DNA from: CAVXFS01 sp963761115
GTDB lineage: Bacteria; Pseudomonadota; Gammaproteobacteria; Burkholderiales; Gallionellaceae
Assembly: GCA_963761115.1 (NCBI GenBank)
Contig: CAVXFS010000005.1
Coordinates: 1,190,982 to 1,254,981 of the forward strand
Direction: 5' to 3'
Length of the DNA: 64,000 nt
Under the pieces are notes generated by a model. It saw only the letters and a program-made list of their open reading frames with translations, did no database searches and was not told where the DNA came from. Below are positions 43,731-51,936 of the stretch, piece by piece (position 1 is the first letter of the stretch; every line of letters starts with the position of its first letter). The translations under genes were made by a program, and so were the position numbers.

Positions 43731-44035
43731 CTAACGCGGCGTCTGTTCGTAATCGCGTATTTCTTCGCGCTCGGCTCGGCGTGCCGAAATGATTCGAATG
43801 CGCAGTTCCGTTTCGCTCACTTCATCGCTGGTATGTACCACCACCAGCAGGTGACCATCCTCCGCATTGCCCAGCGTAACCCACCGGTCTTCATCGTCGC
43901 TGTGTTCGTTGTCGAATATCGTGAGTGCCAGCGGATCACGAAACACCGTGGTTGCCAGTCGGAATGATACTCCATGCTTCTAAAATTGCTGCGCGCCTTG
44001 TTCGCGTCCCCATCAAAATCGAAGAAGATTTGCAT
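43731..44035 (-). CDS. brnT: BrnT-type toxin, frameshifted
   Basis: Joining two frames gives a typical BrnT ribonuclease of about 100 residues: FFDFDGDANKARSN, then (after a one-base change in a T-run near 43,985) KKHGVSFRLATTVFRDPLAL, and RIRIISARRAEREEIRDYEQ. The frame break falls before the conserved HGVSF motif and would inactivate the toxin if real. The antitoxin gene downstream is intact, compatible with either a sequence error or an inactivated toxin. Confidence 0.75.
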
Positions 44036-44103
44036 GATCAGATAATATCGAGGGCATCCTAATTAAACCACTGCAAGGGGGAAGAGGCGAACCTATGCGA
44101 AGC

Positions 44104-44319
44104 TCAGGCCGCTGCTAACTCAGATAAAGGCAGATGGCTTATCGCCAGGTGGCGAATGTCGGCCTTGGTGCTGGCGTGTTGTACGTCAATGCCGACCAGC
44201 GCGCCATCGGCTGCATAATCCAGCACCACGCCTTCGACTACTTCGTCGGAGTCTACTGACGGTGTGTCGTTCAGGTGGATGTACAGGGAGTCGGTTGCTG
44301 CGTCATAACTTAGTCTCAT
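44104..44319 (-). CDS. DUF2283 family protein
   Basis: A 71-residue protein with the DUF2283 pattern LSYDAATDSLYIHLND, VVLDYAADGALVGIDVQHAS and a C-terminal LPLSELAAA. Members are often antitoxin-like partners of DUF4258 or BrnT-like toxins, but no partner adjoins here. It starts just downstream of a strong palindrome (44343-44375). Confidence 0.8.
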   Translation of the reverse strand: MRLSYDAATDSLYIHLNDTPSVDSDEVVEGVVLDYAADGALVGIDVQHASTKADIRHLAISHLPLSELAAA

Positions 44320-44342
44320 GGCTTGAATTTCCAGTCAGGAAA

Positions 44343-44375
44343 AGGTGTAAGGTCACAGTTTGTGACCTTACACCT
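44343..44375. promoter_or_regulatory. Perfect 15-base inverted repeat related to the ORF6N operator
   Basis: The arms AGGTGTAAGGTCACA and TGTGACCTTACACCT surround GTT. The core differs at only three of 22 positions from the palindrome upstream of the ORF6N gene (46693-46719). It lies between the higA-like stop and the DUF2283 start, so it could be a regulator site or a hairpin terminator. Confidence 0.6.
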
Positions 44376-44381
44376 GATTAA

Positions 44382-44612
44382 CTATTGAGAAGGCTCATGG
44401 TCAATCTCATAAGCCTCGATCAAGTCGCCGACGACGGCGACAAGCGAATAAAGCGGGTGGTTCGTGTCGTCGCGGACAATATCGAGAAGGCTGTTCAGCA
44501 AAGCTGTCGCCTGCTCGTAGCTGGCCTCGGATTCGATGTGTGAAACGGGCGCAAGTGACTGGAGATTTTGCCAGGCAGGAAGCAGCCGCTGAAAATCAAT
44601 CACTGTATTCAT
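44382..44612 (-). CDS. HigA-like antitoxin N-terminal module without HTH
   Basis: A 76-residue protein. ESEASYEQATALLNSLLDIV and PLYSLVAVVGDLIEAYEIDH match the N-terminal toxin-binding part of HigA antitoxins. The usual C-terminal helix-turn-helix is missing: the stop comes right after IDHEPSQ. GGAGGATAAA before ATG 44612 sets the start. It overlaps the HigB gene by 4 bases and should neutralise it, but autoregulation would need another protein. Confidence 0.75.
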   Translation of the reverse strand: MNTVIDFQRLLPAWQNLQSLAPVSHIESEASYEQATALLNSLLDIVRDDTNHPLYSLVAVVGDLIEAYEIDHEPSQ

Positions 44613-44899
44613 TTTATCCTCCAATCGTTACGGTCGTACTCTGCATGAGTCATGACCCGGCGAATATACATCCGTTGCTTGTCGTAGTGAATAACCGCCG
44701 CGATACGGTAGCGGTTTCCGCCCACGTCGAATATTGTAAAACCATCTACATAGTCAGCCGAACCAAATGTCTCGCGCAATGCGGTAAAAGAACGCGCCGT
44801 AATCTGACTCGCCTTTCTGAACCATTCGCTCAGTATGAGCCGGGATTCTGGATGAAGTTGCCAGAACTCCCTCAGCGGTCTTTTTGAAATGATTCGCAT
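44609..44899 (-). CDS. higB: HigB-type mRNA interferase toxin
   Basis: A 96-residue toxin: MRIISKRPLREFWQLHPESR, ETFGSADYVDGFTIFDVGGN, RYRIAAVIHYDKQRMYIRRV and MTHAEYDRNDWRIK are all family segments of the HigB branch whose antitoxin is HigA with the long N-terminus. The RelE-like fold cleaves mRNA on ribosomes. Toxin-first order and 4-base overlap with the antitoxin are typical. Confidence 0.9.
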   Translation of the reverse strand: MRIISKRPLREFWQLHPESRLILSEWFRKASQITARSFTALRETFGSADYVDGFTIFDVGGNRYRIAAVIHYDKQRMYIRRVMTHAEYDRNDWRIK

Positions 44900-44989
44900 A
44901 TGCTCATTTTACGCGAGTTTTAATTGTCTAACTCCCTTCAAGATGGCTAGCAGTTCAACCAGGTGTTCCATCAGCCGGGGCCGCTCAGG

Positions 44990-45610
44990 TTAGCGAGCAG
45001 CGAGTTCATCTTCGGTTCCGATCAGCCAGACCTTGGGCTGCGCCAGCACGCGCGTCACGAAGGCGTTCTTTTGCTTGATGCGCCTGGCCAATTCCTGCCG
45101 GGTATAAATGCTCGGGTTTACCGTGCGTCCCAGCCGCGTCGCGGCCTTTTCCAGCGCGCCGAACAGGTCGGCATAACTCAGGCTATCGCTCACCACCATC
45201 AGGTCGATGTCGCTTCCCGCAGTGTCACTGCGCTTGGCTACCGAGCCGAATACGAATGCCGCCGCGATGTCGTCCGCGAACGGCAACAGGGCTTCGCGCA
45301 GCGGCTCCGCCAGTCCCACAGTCTTCTGCACGATGCCGCACAGTTCCGCGAAAACCGGCGACTGCGGGTTTGCCTGATAATGTTTCTGGTTGCCCATGCG
45401 CGTCACCGTCACCAGCCCGCTTTGCGCCAGCCGCGCCAGTTCGCGTTGCACCGCCCCGGATCCGCCGCCAGCCAGCCCGATCAACTCGGTGGCGAAGAAG
45501 CTGCGCTCAGGCTGCCCGAACAGGTACGCCAGCACGCGCTGCTGCGTGTTGGAAAACAGCGCCGCAGCGAGACTGGTGCACGGCACGGCGGAAGTGGATT
45601 TTGCTTTCAT
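44990..45610 (-). CDS. HTH-nucleotidyltransferase fusion protein
   Basis: A protein of about 206 residues. The N-terminal winged helix (LFSNTQQRVLAYLFGQPERS, ELARLAQSGLVTVTRMGNQK) is MarR/ArsR-like. The C-terminal part is a minimal nucleotidyltransferase with AAFVFGSVAKRSDTAGSDID (GS-x(n)-DxD site). I choose ATG 45610 (MKAKSTSAV) because upstream codons coincide with two palindromic operators. Relatives are MntA-like antitoxins or regulators, here without a HEPN partner. It likely represses its own gene. Confidence 0.8.
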   Translation of the reverse strand: MKAKSTSAVPCTSLAAALFSNTQQRVLAYLFGQPERSFFATELIGLAGGGSGAVQRELARLAQSGLVTVTRMGNQKHYQANPQSPVFAELCGIVQKTVGLAEPLREALLPFADDIAAAFVFGSVAKRSDTAGSDIDLMVVSDSLSYADLFGALEKAATRLGRTVNPSIYTRQELARRIKQKNAFVTRVLAQPKVWLIGTEDELAAR

Positions 45611-45646
45611 ACCCATATTGGGCATCTTGCTACCCATTTTGGGTAT
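45609..45646. promoter_or_regulatory. Two palindromic operators before the HTH-nucleotidyltransferase gene
   Basis: The palindromes ACCCATATTGGGC and TACCCATTTTGGGTA are spaced 21 bases start to start, two helical turns, directly upstream of ATG 45610. The arrangement suits cooperative binding of the protein's own HTH domain. Confidence 0.65.
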
Positions 45647-45743
45647 GTTCAAGGATTTTTACTCCATCCTCACTCTGGTTCTCTCCCTGTGGGAAAGAGA
45701 AGCGAGGAGGGAGGCTTTCATTATCCAAGTTGATTATTTGTCC

Positions 45744-46085
45744 TCAAACCTGCTCCTGTGTCTCGCGTTCCAGGATTTCGCTGATGTATTTGTTGAGGCT
45801 GATGCCCTGCTTGGCAGCGGCGAGAGCGATGCGCTGGTGCAGGGTGCGTCCGATGCGCACGTTGAAGCTGCCCTTGAAAGGTTGTTCCGGTTCGAGACCT
45901 TCTGCTTCACAGGCCGCTAGGTAGTCGTCCACGGCTTCTTCGAAAGCGCTGCGCAGGCCTTTGACGTTCGTTCCTTCGTAGGTGACCAGCGAGCGGATGT
46001 AGAGCAACTTGCCGTGGAATACCTGGTCCTGCTCGCTGTATTCGACAGATCCGAAGTAACCTTTGTGCCGCAATAAATCGCTCAT
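45744..46085 (-). CDS. hicB: HicB antitoxin
   Basis: A 113-residue HicB: residues 5-70 are the partial RNase H-like HicB fold (YFGSVEYSEQDQVFHGKLLY, YEGTNVKGLRSAFEEAVDDY), followed by a ribbon-helix-helix DNA-binding end (FNVRIGRTLHQRIALAAAKQ, GISLNKYISEILER). It overlaps hicA by 4 bases and follows it. Confidence 0.93.
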   Translation of the reverse strand: MSDLLRHKGYFGSVEYSEQDQVFHGKLLYIRSLVTYEGTNVKGLRSAFEEAVDDYLAACEAEGLEPEQPFKGSFNVRIGRTLHQRIALAAAKQGISLNKYISEILERETQEQV

Positions 46086-46336
46086 ATCAACCCCTCGTTA
46101 TGCAAAACTTCCAGTACCGCATCCACCGCGTATCCCTTCAGGATGGGAGAAGGGTGGGGCTTGTGCAACCGGATCACATGATGGTCTGGATGCACGAAAC
46201 GCACAGCCGATCCGCTGGTTTTCCCGGAATTGCTGGTGCGGTATCCAAATCCCTTGAGCAAGGCCTCCAGTTCCTGGAACGTAAAATCCTTTGGCCGGGG
46301 TTTCAGACGCTCAATGAGCTTCTGGTGTTTGGACAT
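46082..46336 (-). CDS. hicA: HicA toxin
   Basis: An 84-residue HicA double-stranded-RNA-binding-fold ribonuclease: FTFQELEALLKGFGYRTSNS, then GSAVRFVHPDHHVIRLHKPH. The usual catalytic His is in the FVHPDHHVIRLHKPHP segment. First gene of hicAB; a palindromic operator lies 29 bases upstream. Confidence 0.93.
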   Translation of the reverse strand: MSKHQKLIERLKPRPKDFTFQELEALLKGFGYRTSNSGKTSGSAVRFVHPDHHVIRLHKPHPSPILKGYAVDAVLEVLHNEGLI

Positions 46337-46364
46337 ACGATGATTTTCTCATGGTAAAAAACCT

Positions 46365-46388
46365 TGTGCAACTATATTTAGTTGCACA
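46365..46388. promoter_or_regulatory. hicAB operator palindrome
   Basis: The perfect arms TGTGCAACTA and TAGTTGCACA flank TATT just upstream of hicA. A HicB dimer of ribbon-helix-helix domains is the expected ligand. Confidence 0.65.
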
Positions 46389-46439
46389 TTTTGGCGGTGG
46401 TGGGACAGGGGAGGATCTACGCCCATTTCAGTTGCTCCT

Positions 46440-46570
46440 CGCTTCATTTTTTACTCCCTCCCCCTTGCAGGGGGAGGGTCGGGGAGGGGGTAGAGATTTG
46501 GCAAAGCAACCGTCCTACCCCCATCCCAACCTTCCCCCTTAAAGGGGGAAGGGGCTAAAACCGTTGGGTA
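46440..46570. repeat. REP-like repeat pair
   Basis: Two inverted units (CTCCCCCTTGCAGGGGGAGG and CTTCCCCCTTAAAGGGGGAA) with the usual linkers, followed by GGGCTAAAACCGTT. The remaining gap to the ORF6N gene holds a palindromic operator. Confidence 0.78.
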
Positions 46571-46692
46571 GATCGAGCCGGGCTTGTTTATTTCACCCCA
46601 TTCATAACCCGGATGACACTATCAGCCTGGCTAATTACAGGGCACCCTGATTTTTGTTGAAATATGCCGAGAGACATTGCTGATTGGAAATC

Positions 46693-46719
46693 TTTAAGGT
46701 CGCAATTTGCGACCTTAAA
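46693..46719. promoter_or_regulatory. Probable ORF6N operator
   Basis: A perfect palindrome with 13-base arms (TTTAAGGTCGCAA / TTGCGACCTTAAA) around one T, 40 bases before the ORF6N start. The same core GGTCGCAATTTGCGAC occurs inside the gene at 46967-46982 and, with three changes, at 44351-44372. Confidence 0.7.
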
Positions 46720-46758
46720 TGGCTGGGCAATGTAAAAATATTTAGAGATGCCGGCACA

Positions 46759-47331
46759 ATGACCACACCTTCTCTGCTACCACTGGAAACAATTACGAGC
46801 CGCATCCTGTTGTTGCGCGGGCAAAAAATATTGCTGGATGCCGACCTGGCTGCGCTTTATGGGGTGGAAACGCGACGCCTTAACGAGCAAGTGCGGCGCA
46901 ACAGCGACCGATTCCCTGAGGATTTCATTTTTCGGCTGACGATTGAGGAGACAGAATCTCAGAACCGGTCGCAATTTGCGACAGGTTCGCAGAAACACCG
47001 CGATCCACGCTTTACTCCCTTCGCCTTTACGGAGCATGGCGCCATTATGGCAGCGACCATACTCAAATCGCCGCGCGCGGTGGAAATGTCCGTCTATGTG
47101 GTGCGCGCCTTCGTGCGTTTGCGCGAGGTATTGGCTTCCAACAAGGAACTGGCGAAGCGACTGGATGATCTGGAGCAGGCAACGGAAGCCCTTTCCTTGC
47201 AGCATGATGCCTTTGCCCGAAACGCGCGCGCCCAACTCAAGCAGGTATTCGATGCCATACGGGAATTGATGACCCCGCCGGAGGCGCAGAAAAAACGGCG
47301 TATCGGATTTATAAGCGGGGAAGATAAATAG
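46759..47331 (+). CDS. ORF6N-domain protein
   Basis: A 190-residue protein. Residues 8-95 are an ORF6N domain (SRILLLRGQKILLDADLAAL, YGVETRRLNEQVRRNSDRFP, FAFTEHGAIMAATILKSPRA), known from phage antirepressors. A C-terminal coiled coil (LASNKELAKRLDDLEQATEA) and basic tail follow. ATG 46759 begins the domain; the in-frame upstream extension runs through the operator. Presumably a DNA-binding, self-regulating protein of phage origin. Its RSQFAT codons contain the operator core. Confidence 0.87.
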   Translation: MTTPSLLPLETITSRILLLRGQKILLDADLAALYGVETRRLNEQVRRNSDRFPEDFIFRLTIEETESQNRSQFATGSQKHRDPRFTPFAFTEHGAIMAATILKSPRAVEMSVYVVRAFVRLREVLASNKELAKRLDDLEQATEALSLQHDAFARNARAQLKQVFDAIRELMTPPEAQKKRRIGFISGEDK

Positions 47332-47394
47332 AAAATCCTTCTGGCTTTGCCGGACGTTATTACCTTGCATAGATATGTGTAATCGGGCTTCGTT

Positions 47395-47450
47395 TTGAAA
47401 ACTCCATCTGGCTCCCTCCCCCTTGCAGGGGGAAGGGGCGACCACCCGAG
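47395..47450. repeat. REP-like repeat unit
   Basis: A short unit (CTCCCTCCCCCTTGCAGGGG) between the convergent ORF6N and HigA genes. Confidence 0.65.
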
Positions 47451-47463
47451 TGCCTTTGGCCCG

Positions 47464-47766
47464 CTATGCAGCTTTGAGTTGCCGGATGTGCGTGTAGTCG
47501 CCTTGCTGTTCCAGTGTCCATACGTCCACAGCCTGTTGCATCCGCAGCCACAGACCAGCACCATTGCCCAAAAGCTTGCCTAAACGGATGGCCATGTCTG
47601 GAGTGATCGGACGGCGTTCGTGCAGTATCTCGGACACGGTGCGGCGCGATACTTCCAGCCGGTCGGCAAACTCGGCTTGCGTGATTCCCAATTCAGGCAA
47701 CACCACTTCGCGCAACAATGCGCCGGGGTGAGTGGGTGCGCGATTTTTGTTTCGTAAGGTATCCAT
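47464..47766 (-). CDS. higA: HigA-type XRE antitoxin
   Basis: A 100-residue protein: THPGALLREVVLPELGITQA and FADRLEVSRRTVSEILHERR form the helix-turn-helix of the HigA/VapI family, with GNGAGLWLRMQQAVDVWTLE following. It shares one base with the upstream toxin gene's stop region. Antitoxin and autorepressor of the pair. Confidence 0.93.
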   Translation of the reverse strand: MDTLRNKNRAPTHPGALLREVVLPELGITQAEFADRLEVSRRTVSEILHERRPITPDMAIRLGKLLGNGAGLWLRMQQAVDVWTLEQQGDYTHIRQLKAA

Positions 47767-48050
47767 CAGTGATAATCCTCCAGGTCCAGAATATAAGCAT
47801 CGCCATTATCAAACTCGAACGTGATGCGCCAATTTGCCGATACTCTCATGCTCCACAGGTTGCGCCTTTCGCCTTTTAACCGGTGCAGGCGCAAGCCGGG
47901 CAAGTCCAGTTCCTTTACCTGTTCCGCCGCATCGATCGCATCAAGTATCAGGGTTATGCGCGGCGCATGATCCGCCTGTACGCCGCTGGCACTGCCTTTG
48001 ATAAACAGCCGCTCAAGCCCTTTGTGTTCAATCTTTTGATCATGGTGCAT
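47766..48050 (-). CDS. higB: HigB-type killer protein (RelE superfamily)
   Basis: A 94-residue toxin of the plasmid-maintenance killer family: HKGLERLFIKGSASGVQADH at the start, LHRLKGERRNLWSMRVSANW and RITFEFDNGDAYILDLEDYH at the end. Toxin-first order with higA is standard. Different in sequence from the HigB at 44609-44899, so two unrelated hig modules coexist. Confidence 0.92.
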   Translation of the reverse strand: MHHDQKIEHKGLERLFIKGSASGVQADHAPRITLILDAIDAAEQVKELDLPGLRLHRLKGERRNLWSMRVSANWRITFEFDNGDAYILDLEDYH

Positions 48051-48175
48051 TGTAGCCTTGCAAGTTCCATGGTCAAGCAGTGCGTGGCCATGAGAAATAA
48101 CCCGTGACGTTGCAGGTTATGGTTGTTTGGAGTTGCAGTGGAAGGCATGCAAGTGGGAACGCAATTTGGTGTGCA

Positions 48176-48247
48176 AAGTCTCTACCCCCATCCCAGTTGC
48201 CCCCTCGCTTCGCTCTCCCCCTCTGCAAGGGGGAAGGCGCGAAACCA
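48176..48247. repeat. REP-like repeat unit
   Basis: CTACCCCCATCCCAGTTGCC, the CCCTCGCTTCGCTCTCCC box and the hairpin CCCCTCTGCAAGGGGGAAGG, abutting the end of the rhodanese gene. Its GCGCGAAACC tail is the usual end of this orientation. Confidence 0.72.
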
Positions 48248-48248
48248 T

Positions 48249-49170
48249 CTACGCAGTTTTGTTTCGCTGCCTGCCTATATGTCTCTCGCCGCGCTGCCTG
48301 GCCAGTTCGACCTGTTTTTGCCGCTCCAGGGAGGCGGCGCGTTTTTCGGGGGTGAGGCTGTCGTAGCAGTTCGGGCAGGAGACGCCGGCTTCGTATTTGG
48401 GCGAGGCTTTTTCTTCTGCGGTGATCGGGCGCGAGCAGCCGTAGCATAGTTCATAGTGTCCGGGCGCGAGGCCTTGGCCGACCGCGACGCGCTGGTCGAA
48501 CACGAAGCATTCGCCTTGCCAAAGGCTCTGTTCCTCCGGACGTCTTCCAGGTATTTCAGGATGCCGCCCTTCAGGTGATAGACCTCGTCGAACCCTGTTG
48601 CAGCATGTAGGCCGAGGCTTTTTCGCAGCGGATGCCGCCGGTGCAGAACATCGCGACCTGCGGCTGCTTGTCCGGGTCGAAATGGCTTTTGACGTAGTCG
48701 GGAAATTCGCGGAAGGTGGTGTTGCGGATCGATCGCGCCTTCGAAGGTGCCGATCGCCACTTCGTAATCGTTGCGCGTGTCGATCAGCAGCACTTCCGGG
48801 TCGCTGATCAGCGCGTTCCAGTCTTGCGGATCGACGTAGTGGCCGGCCGTTCGTTCGGGTCGACGCCCGGCACGCCCAGGGTCACGATCTCTTTTTTCAG
48901 TTTGACCTTGGTGCGATAGAACGGCGGCTGGTCGCGGTACGGATTCCTTGTGGTCGATGTCGACCATGCGCGGGTCGTTCCTCAGCCAGGCCATCAAGCC
49001 GTCGATGCCTTCGCGCGTACCGGAGACCGTGCCGTTGATGCCTTCTTCGGCGATCAGCAGCGTGCCTTTGATGCCCTGTCGCATTGCCTGGCCAGCAGGG
49101 GTTCGCGCAGGGCGACGTAATCGGAAAGGGTGACGAATTTGTACATCGCCGCGACGGTTAAGGGGTTCAT
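48249..49170 (-). CDS. trhO: TrhO/UPF0176 rhodanese-like tRNA hydroxylase, multiply frameshifted
   Basis: Reassembled from three frames: MNPLTVAAMYKFVTLSDYVA at the start (ATG 49170), GIKGTLLIAEEGINGTVSGT, a rhodanese domain with VLLIDTRNDYEVAIGTFEGA, the region of the active Cys in another frame (ending YMLQQGFDEVYHLKGG), and a C-terminal zinc-binding domain CYGCSRPITAEEKASPKYEA with SCPNC. TrhO makes 5-hydroxyuridine at tRNA position 34. At least four or five indels are needed, the highest density in the window. The gene is either decayed or badly sequenced. Confidence 0.78.
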
Positions 49171-49481
49171 CTTTGGCATTTTACTGTGGAGCGTGGGTGT
49201 TGGATTGATCTTGTTGGTGTTGTATGTGTGGGGAGACAGCCATCTCAACGCTCCCTCCCCCTTGCAGGGGGAGGGAGCAAAAAACCAGCCGCTTGGTTTT
49301 AGCTCTGTGCTCGAATCCTGTTGATTTTGAGTCAGGCAGTTCAAGTACCCGTAAGGTGCAAAGGTTATATAACCCATTAGAGTTATGGTTATCACCCCTT
49401 AAGGGGTATCGCTCCGAAATGCCTGATGGTCTAGCATTCCTCCCACAGTCGGTACAACTTTTTCTACAAGGAAATTTCAGA
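49171..49481. other. sat leader with REP-like unit and hairpin
   Basis: A short palindromic unit (CCTCCCCCTTGCAGGGGGAG) lies at 49252-49277. At 49394-49408 ACCCCTTAAGGGGT forms a perfect small palindrome about 75 bases before sat. AAGGAAATT at 49469 is the ribosome binding site. No gene is supported here; the reading frame open upstream of sat has no sulfurylase similarity. Confidence 0.6.
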
Positions 49482-50697
49482 ATGGCGCTGGTCAGGCCGC
49501 ATGGTGGAGGCGAACTCAATCCTTTGTTGCTGGAAGGCGAGGCGCTTGCTGCGGAGAGGGGACAGGCGTTGGGGTTGCCGCGTGTCAGGGTGAGTTCGCG
49601 CGAGAAGGGCGACCTGATCATGCTGGGCATCGGCGGCTTCACGCCGCTGAATGGCTTCATGAGCCAGGCTGACTGGAAGGGCGTGTGCGCCGGCATGGCC
49701 ATGGTCAACGGTTTGTTCTGGCCGATCCCGATCACGCTTTCCACTGACCGCGCGACTGCGGCTGCGATCAAAACCGGTGGCGACATCGCGCTGATCGATC
49801 CGGAAGACGACAGCGTGTTGGCGACGATGACGGTCACCGAGAAATATTCGATCGACAAGGCGCATGAATGCGCGACGGTGTTCGGCACCACCGATATCGA
49901 ACATCCCGGCGTCAAGATGGTGATGGAGCAGGGCGATGTCAATCTGGCCGGCCCGGTCAAGGTTTTATCGCAAGGCGGATTCCCGCAAAAATACGGTTCG
50001 CTGTTCATGTCGCCGCGCGAGACGCGCGAGTTATTCGAGGCGATGGGCTGGAGCAAGGTCGCCGCGTTCCAGACGCGCAATCCGATGCATCGTTCGCATG
50101 AATACCTGGCCAAGGTGGCGATCGAAGTGTGCGACGGCGTGCTGATCCATTCCCTGCTGGGCAACCTGAAGCCCGGCGATATTCCTGCCGACGTGCGCAC
50201 TGCGGCGATCGCCGCGCTGACCGAGAATTATTTCGTCAAGAAGACCATCGTGCAGGCCGGTTATCCGCTGGACATGCGCTATGCGGGGCCGCGCGAGGCG
50301 TTGCTGCATGCGTTGTTCCGCCAGAACTACGGCTGCTCGCACCTGATCGTCGGGCGCGATCATGCGGGCGTGGGCAATTACTACGGGCCGTTCGATGCGC
50401 ACCACATATTCGACAAGATCCCCAAGGGCGCGCTGGAGACCCAGGCGCTGAAGATCGACTGGACGTTCTGGTGCTACAAGTGCGGCGGCATGGCTTCGGC
50501 GCGCACCTGTCCGCATGAAGAGGCAGCATCGGCTGCTGCTGTCGGGGACCAAGCTGCGCAAGATGCTGTCGGAAGGCAGCGAAGTGCCGGCCGAATTCAG
50601 CCGGCCGGAAGTGCTGGAGATACTGCGCGCTTATTACGGCAGCATCGCCGAGGGCGACAAGGTCGAAGTGAAATTGGTCGGGCATTCGGGGCGTTGA
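49482..50697 (+). CDS. sat: ATP sulfurylase, one frameshift
   Basis: A homomeric ATP sulfurylase of about 404 residues (ATG 49482). In sulfur oxidisers it runs APS plus pyrophosphate to ATP and sulfate. Motifs: GFTPLNGFMSQADWKGV, the nucleotide site AAFQTRNPMHRSHEYL (QxRN and HxxH), and LIVGRDHAGVGNYYGPFDAH. The C-terminal TCPHEE is joined to HRLLLSGTKLRKMLSEG after a one-base shift near 50,520, with the end KVEVKLVGHSGR. It leads the sat-aprM-aprB-aprA cluster. A remnant of a second sat end lies at 50899-50940. Confidence 0.93.
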
Positions 50698-50898
50698 AGG
50701 GTTTCTCCTTCCCCCGTGCAGGGAAAATGGTGCGGAGATTCACTCCTTCCCCCTGGTAGGGGGAAGGATGGGATGGGGGTTGGGAGATTGGTAATGCGAG
50801 CGTCCTACCCCCACCCTAACCCTCCCCCTTAAAGGGGGAGGGGACGGTCAGATGGGGAGGAGACAGTCAGACTGGGAGGGACGGTCAGAGGGGGACTG
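50698..50898. repeat. REP-like repeat cluster downstream of sat
   Basis: Three or four degenerate units (TCCTTCCCCCGTGCAGGG, TCCTTCCCCCTGGTAGGGGG, CCTCCCCCTTAAAGGGGGAG), then a GACGGTCAGA(T/G)GGGG motif repeated three times between 50,844 and 50,895. The cluster ends where the sat-tail remnant begins. Confidence 0.75.
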
Positions 50899-50940
50899 GT
50901 CAAAGTTGAAGTGAAGTTGGTGGGGCACTCGGCGAAGTGA
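50899..50940 (+). pseudogene. Remnant of a second sat 3' end
   Basis: The 14 codons VKVEVKLVGHSAK plus stop nearly repeat the true end of Sat (KVEVKLVGHSGR) 200 bases earlier, with synonymous and a few replacement changes. A degenerate CCTTCCCCGTGCAGGG unit follows, as after the real stop. The simplest view is an old partial duplication. Confidence 0.65.
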
Positions 50941-51065
50941 GGATGGTTGATTCCTTCCCCGTGCAGGGAGAGTAGAGTGAAGAATTTTTGTGGGGTGTGA
51001 CTTTTTCCATATTCGATGGCAACCGATTCAATGATGACTTTTCGTATTATTTTGAGGAGAACCTG

Positions 51066-51909
51066 ATGTTCACAAGCAACCCCTTTGCCGAACTTTCGGC
51101 ATCAATTCCAACCATCTACATGCAGGGGTATATCGTCTTGATGGTCCTGCTGGTCATGGCGGGACGATACTCGACATGATGCACAAGAAAAGCGCGCAGT
51201 ACTTTTTCGAGAATGCGGAAAAAGCGCAGAAGAGCGCAAAACGGTCAGTGAGTGGTGGAGAAAAGGCCGCGATCGCCGTCAGTGCTGGCGAAGGAAGTGC
51301 TGACCTCCGGCGAATTCAGCAATCCACGTCGCATGCTTTCCCATCTGTTGACCATGTAGGGAACCATCATCTTTCCTGGTGATGACCGCGATTATGGTCT
51401 ACGGCTTCCGACGCTGGCCCGTCCACCCTGGCATCCTGCCGCAGCTCTGGCACATCGGTGCGCTGATGCTGGCCGTTGGTGGATACTGGTTCTGGTTCGG
51501 CTATCCGCGTCGATGTGGCTGCGGAAGGCCTTCCATGGTACCGCGTTCGAGCGCGCCGATCTGTTCATTCTTTCTCTGCTGGCAACCTCGACTTTCGCGT
51601 TGATCTGGTCGTTTACCGGCGGCGGATTGTCGCTGTTCTTTGTCTTGTTCATTTTCGCAGCACGGTGCTGTTTGGCGGCGTGCCGTGGTCGAAGTTTGCG
51701 CACATGTTCTTCAAGCCCGCTGCGGCTTATCAGAAAAAGCATCACCGTGGCCGAAGGTTCCCGGGAGAATCTGCCTGCCTGACTATGATCTGACGGATCC
51801 TGCGGTTCAGCGCAAGTTTCCGGATATTCCGAAATACATGGGCAAGAACCCGCCAAACATGGGGCTTTGTATCAGGCTGAAAGAGCGAACCATTACTAAG
51901 CTGAATTAA
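51066..51909 (+). CDS. aprM: AprM: membrane anchor of APS reductase, frameshifted
   Basis: A membrane protein of about 280 residues rebuilt from several frames. It starts MFTSNPFAELSASIPTIYMQ (GAGGAGAACCTG precedes), first helix GYIVLMVLLVMAGT, then a soluble helix KKSAQYFFENAEKAQKSAKR, further helices PQLWHIGALMLAVGGYWFWF, SLLATSTFALIWSFTGGGLS, a haem/quinone-type region FGGVPWSKFAHMFFKPAAAY, and the end DIPKYMGKNPPNMG. AprM replaces QmoABC in sulfur oxidisers to link AprBA to the quinone pool. At least four indels split it. Confidence 0.8.
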
Positions 51910-51936
51910 CCGATTCATAGAGAAATAGAGGATGTT

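Noticed and set aside
44343..44375. Simple intrinsic terminator
   Set aside because: The stem is strong but lacks a T-run on either strand, and its core matches the ORF6N palindrome; a regulatory site seems more likely.
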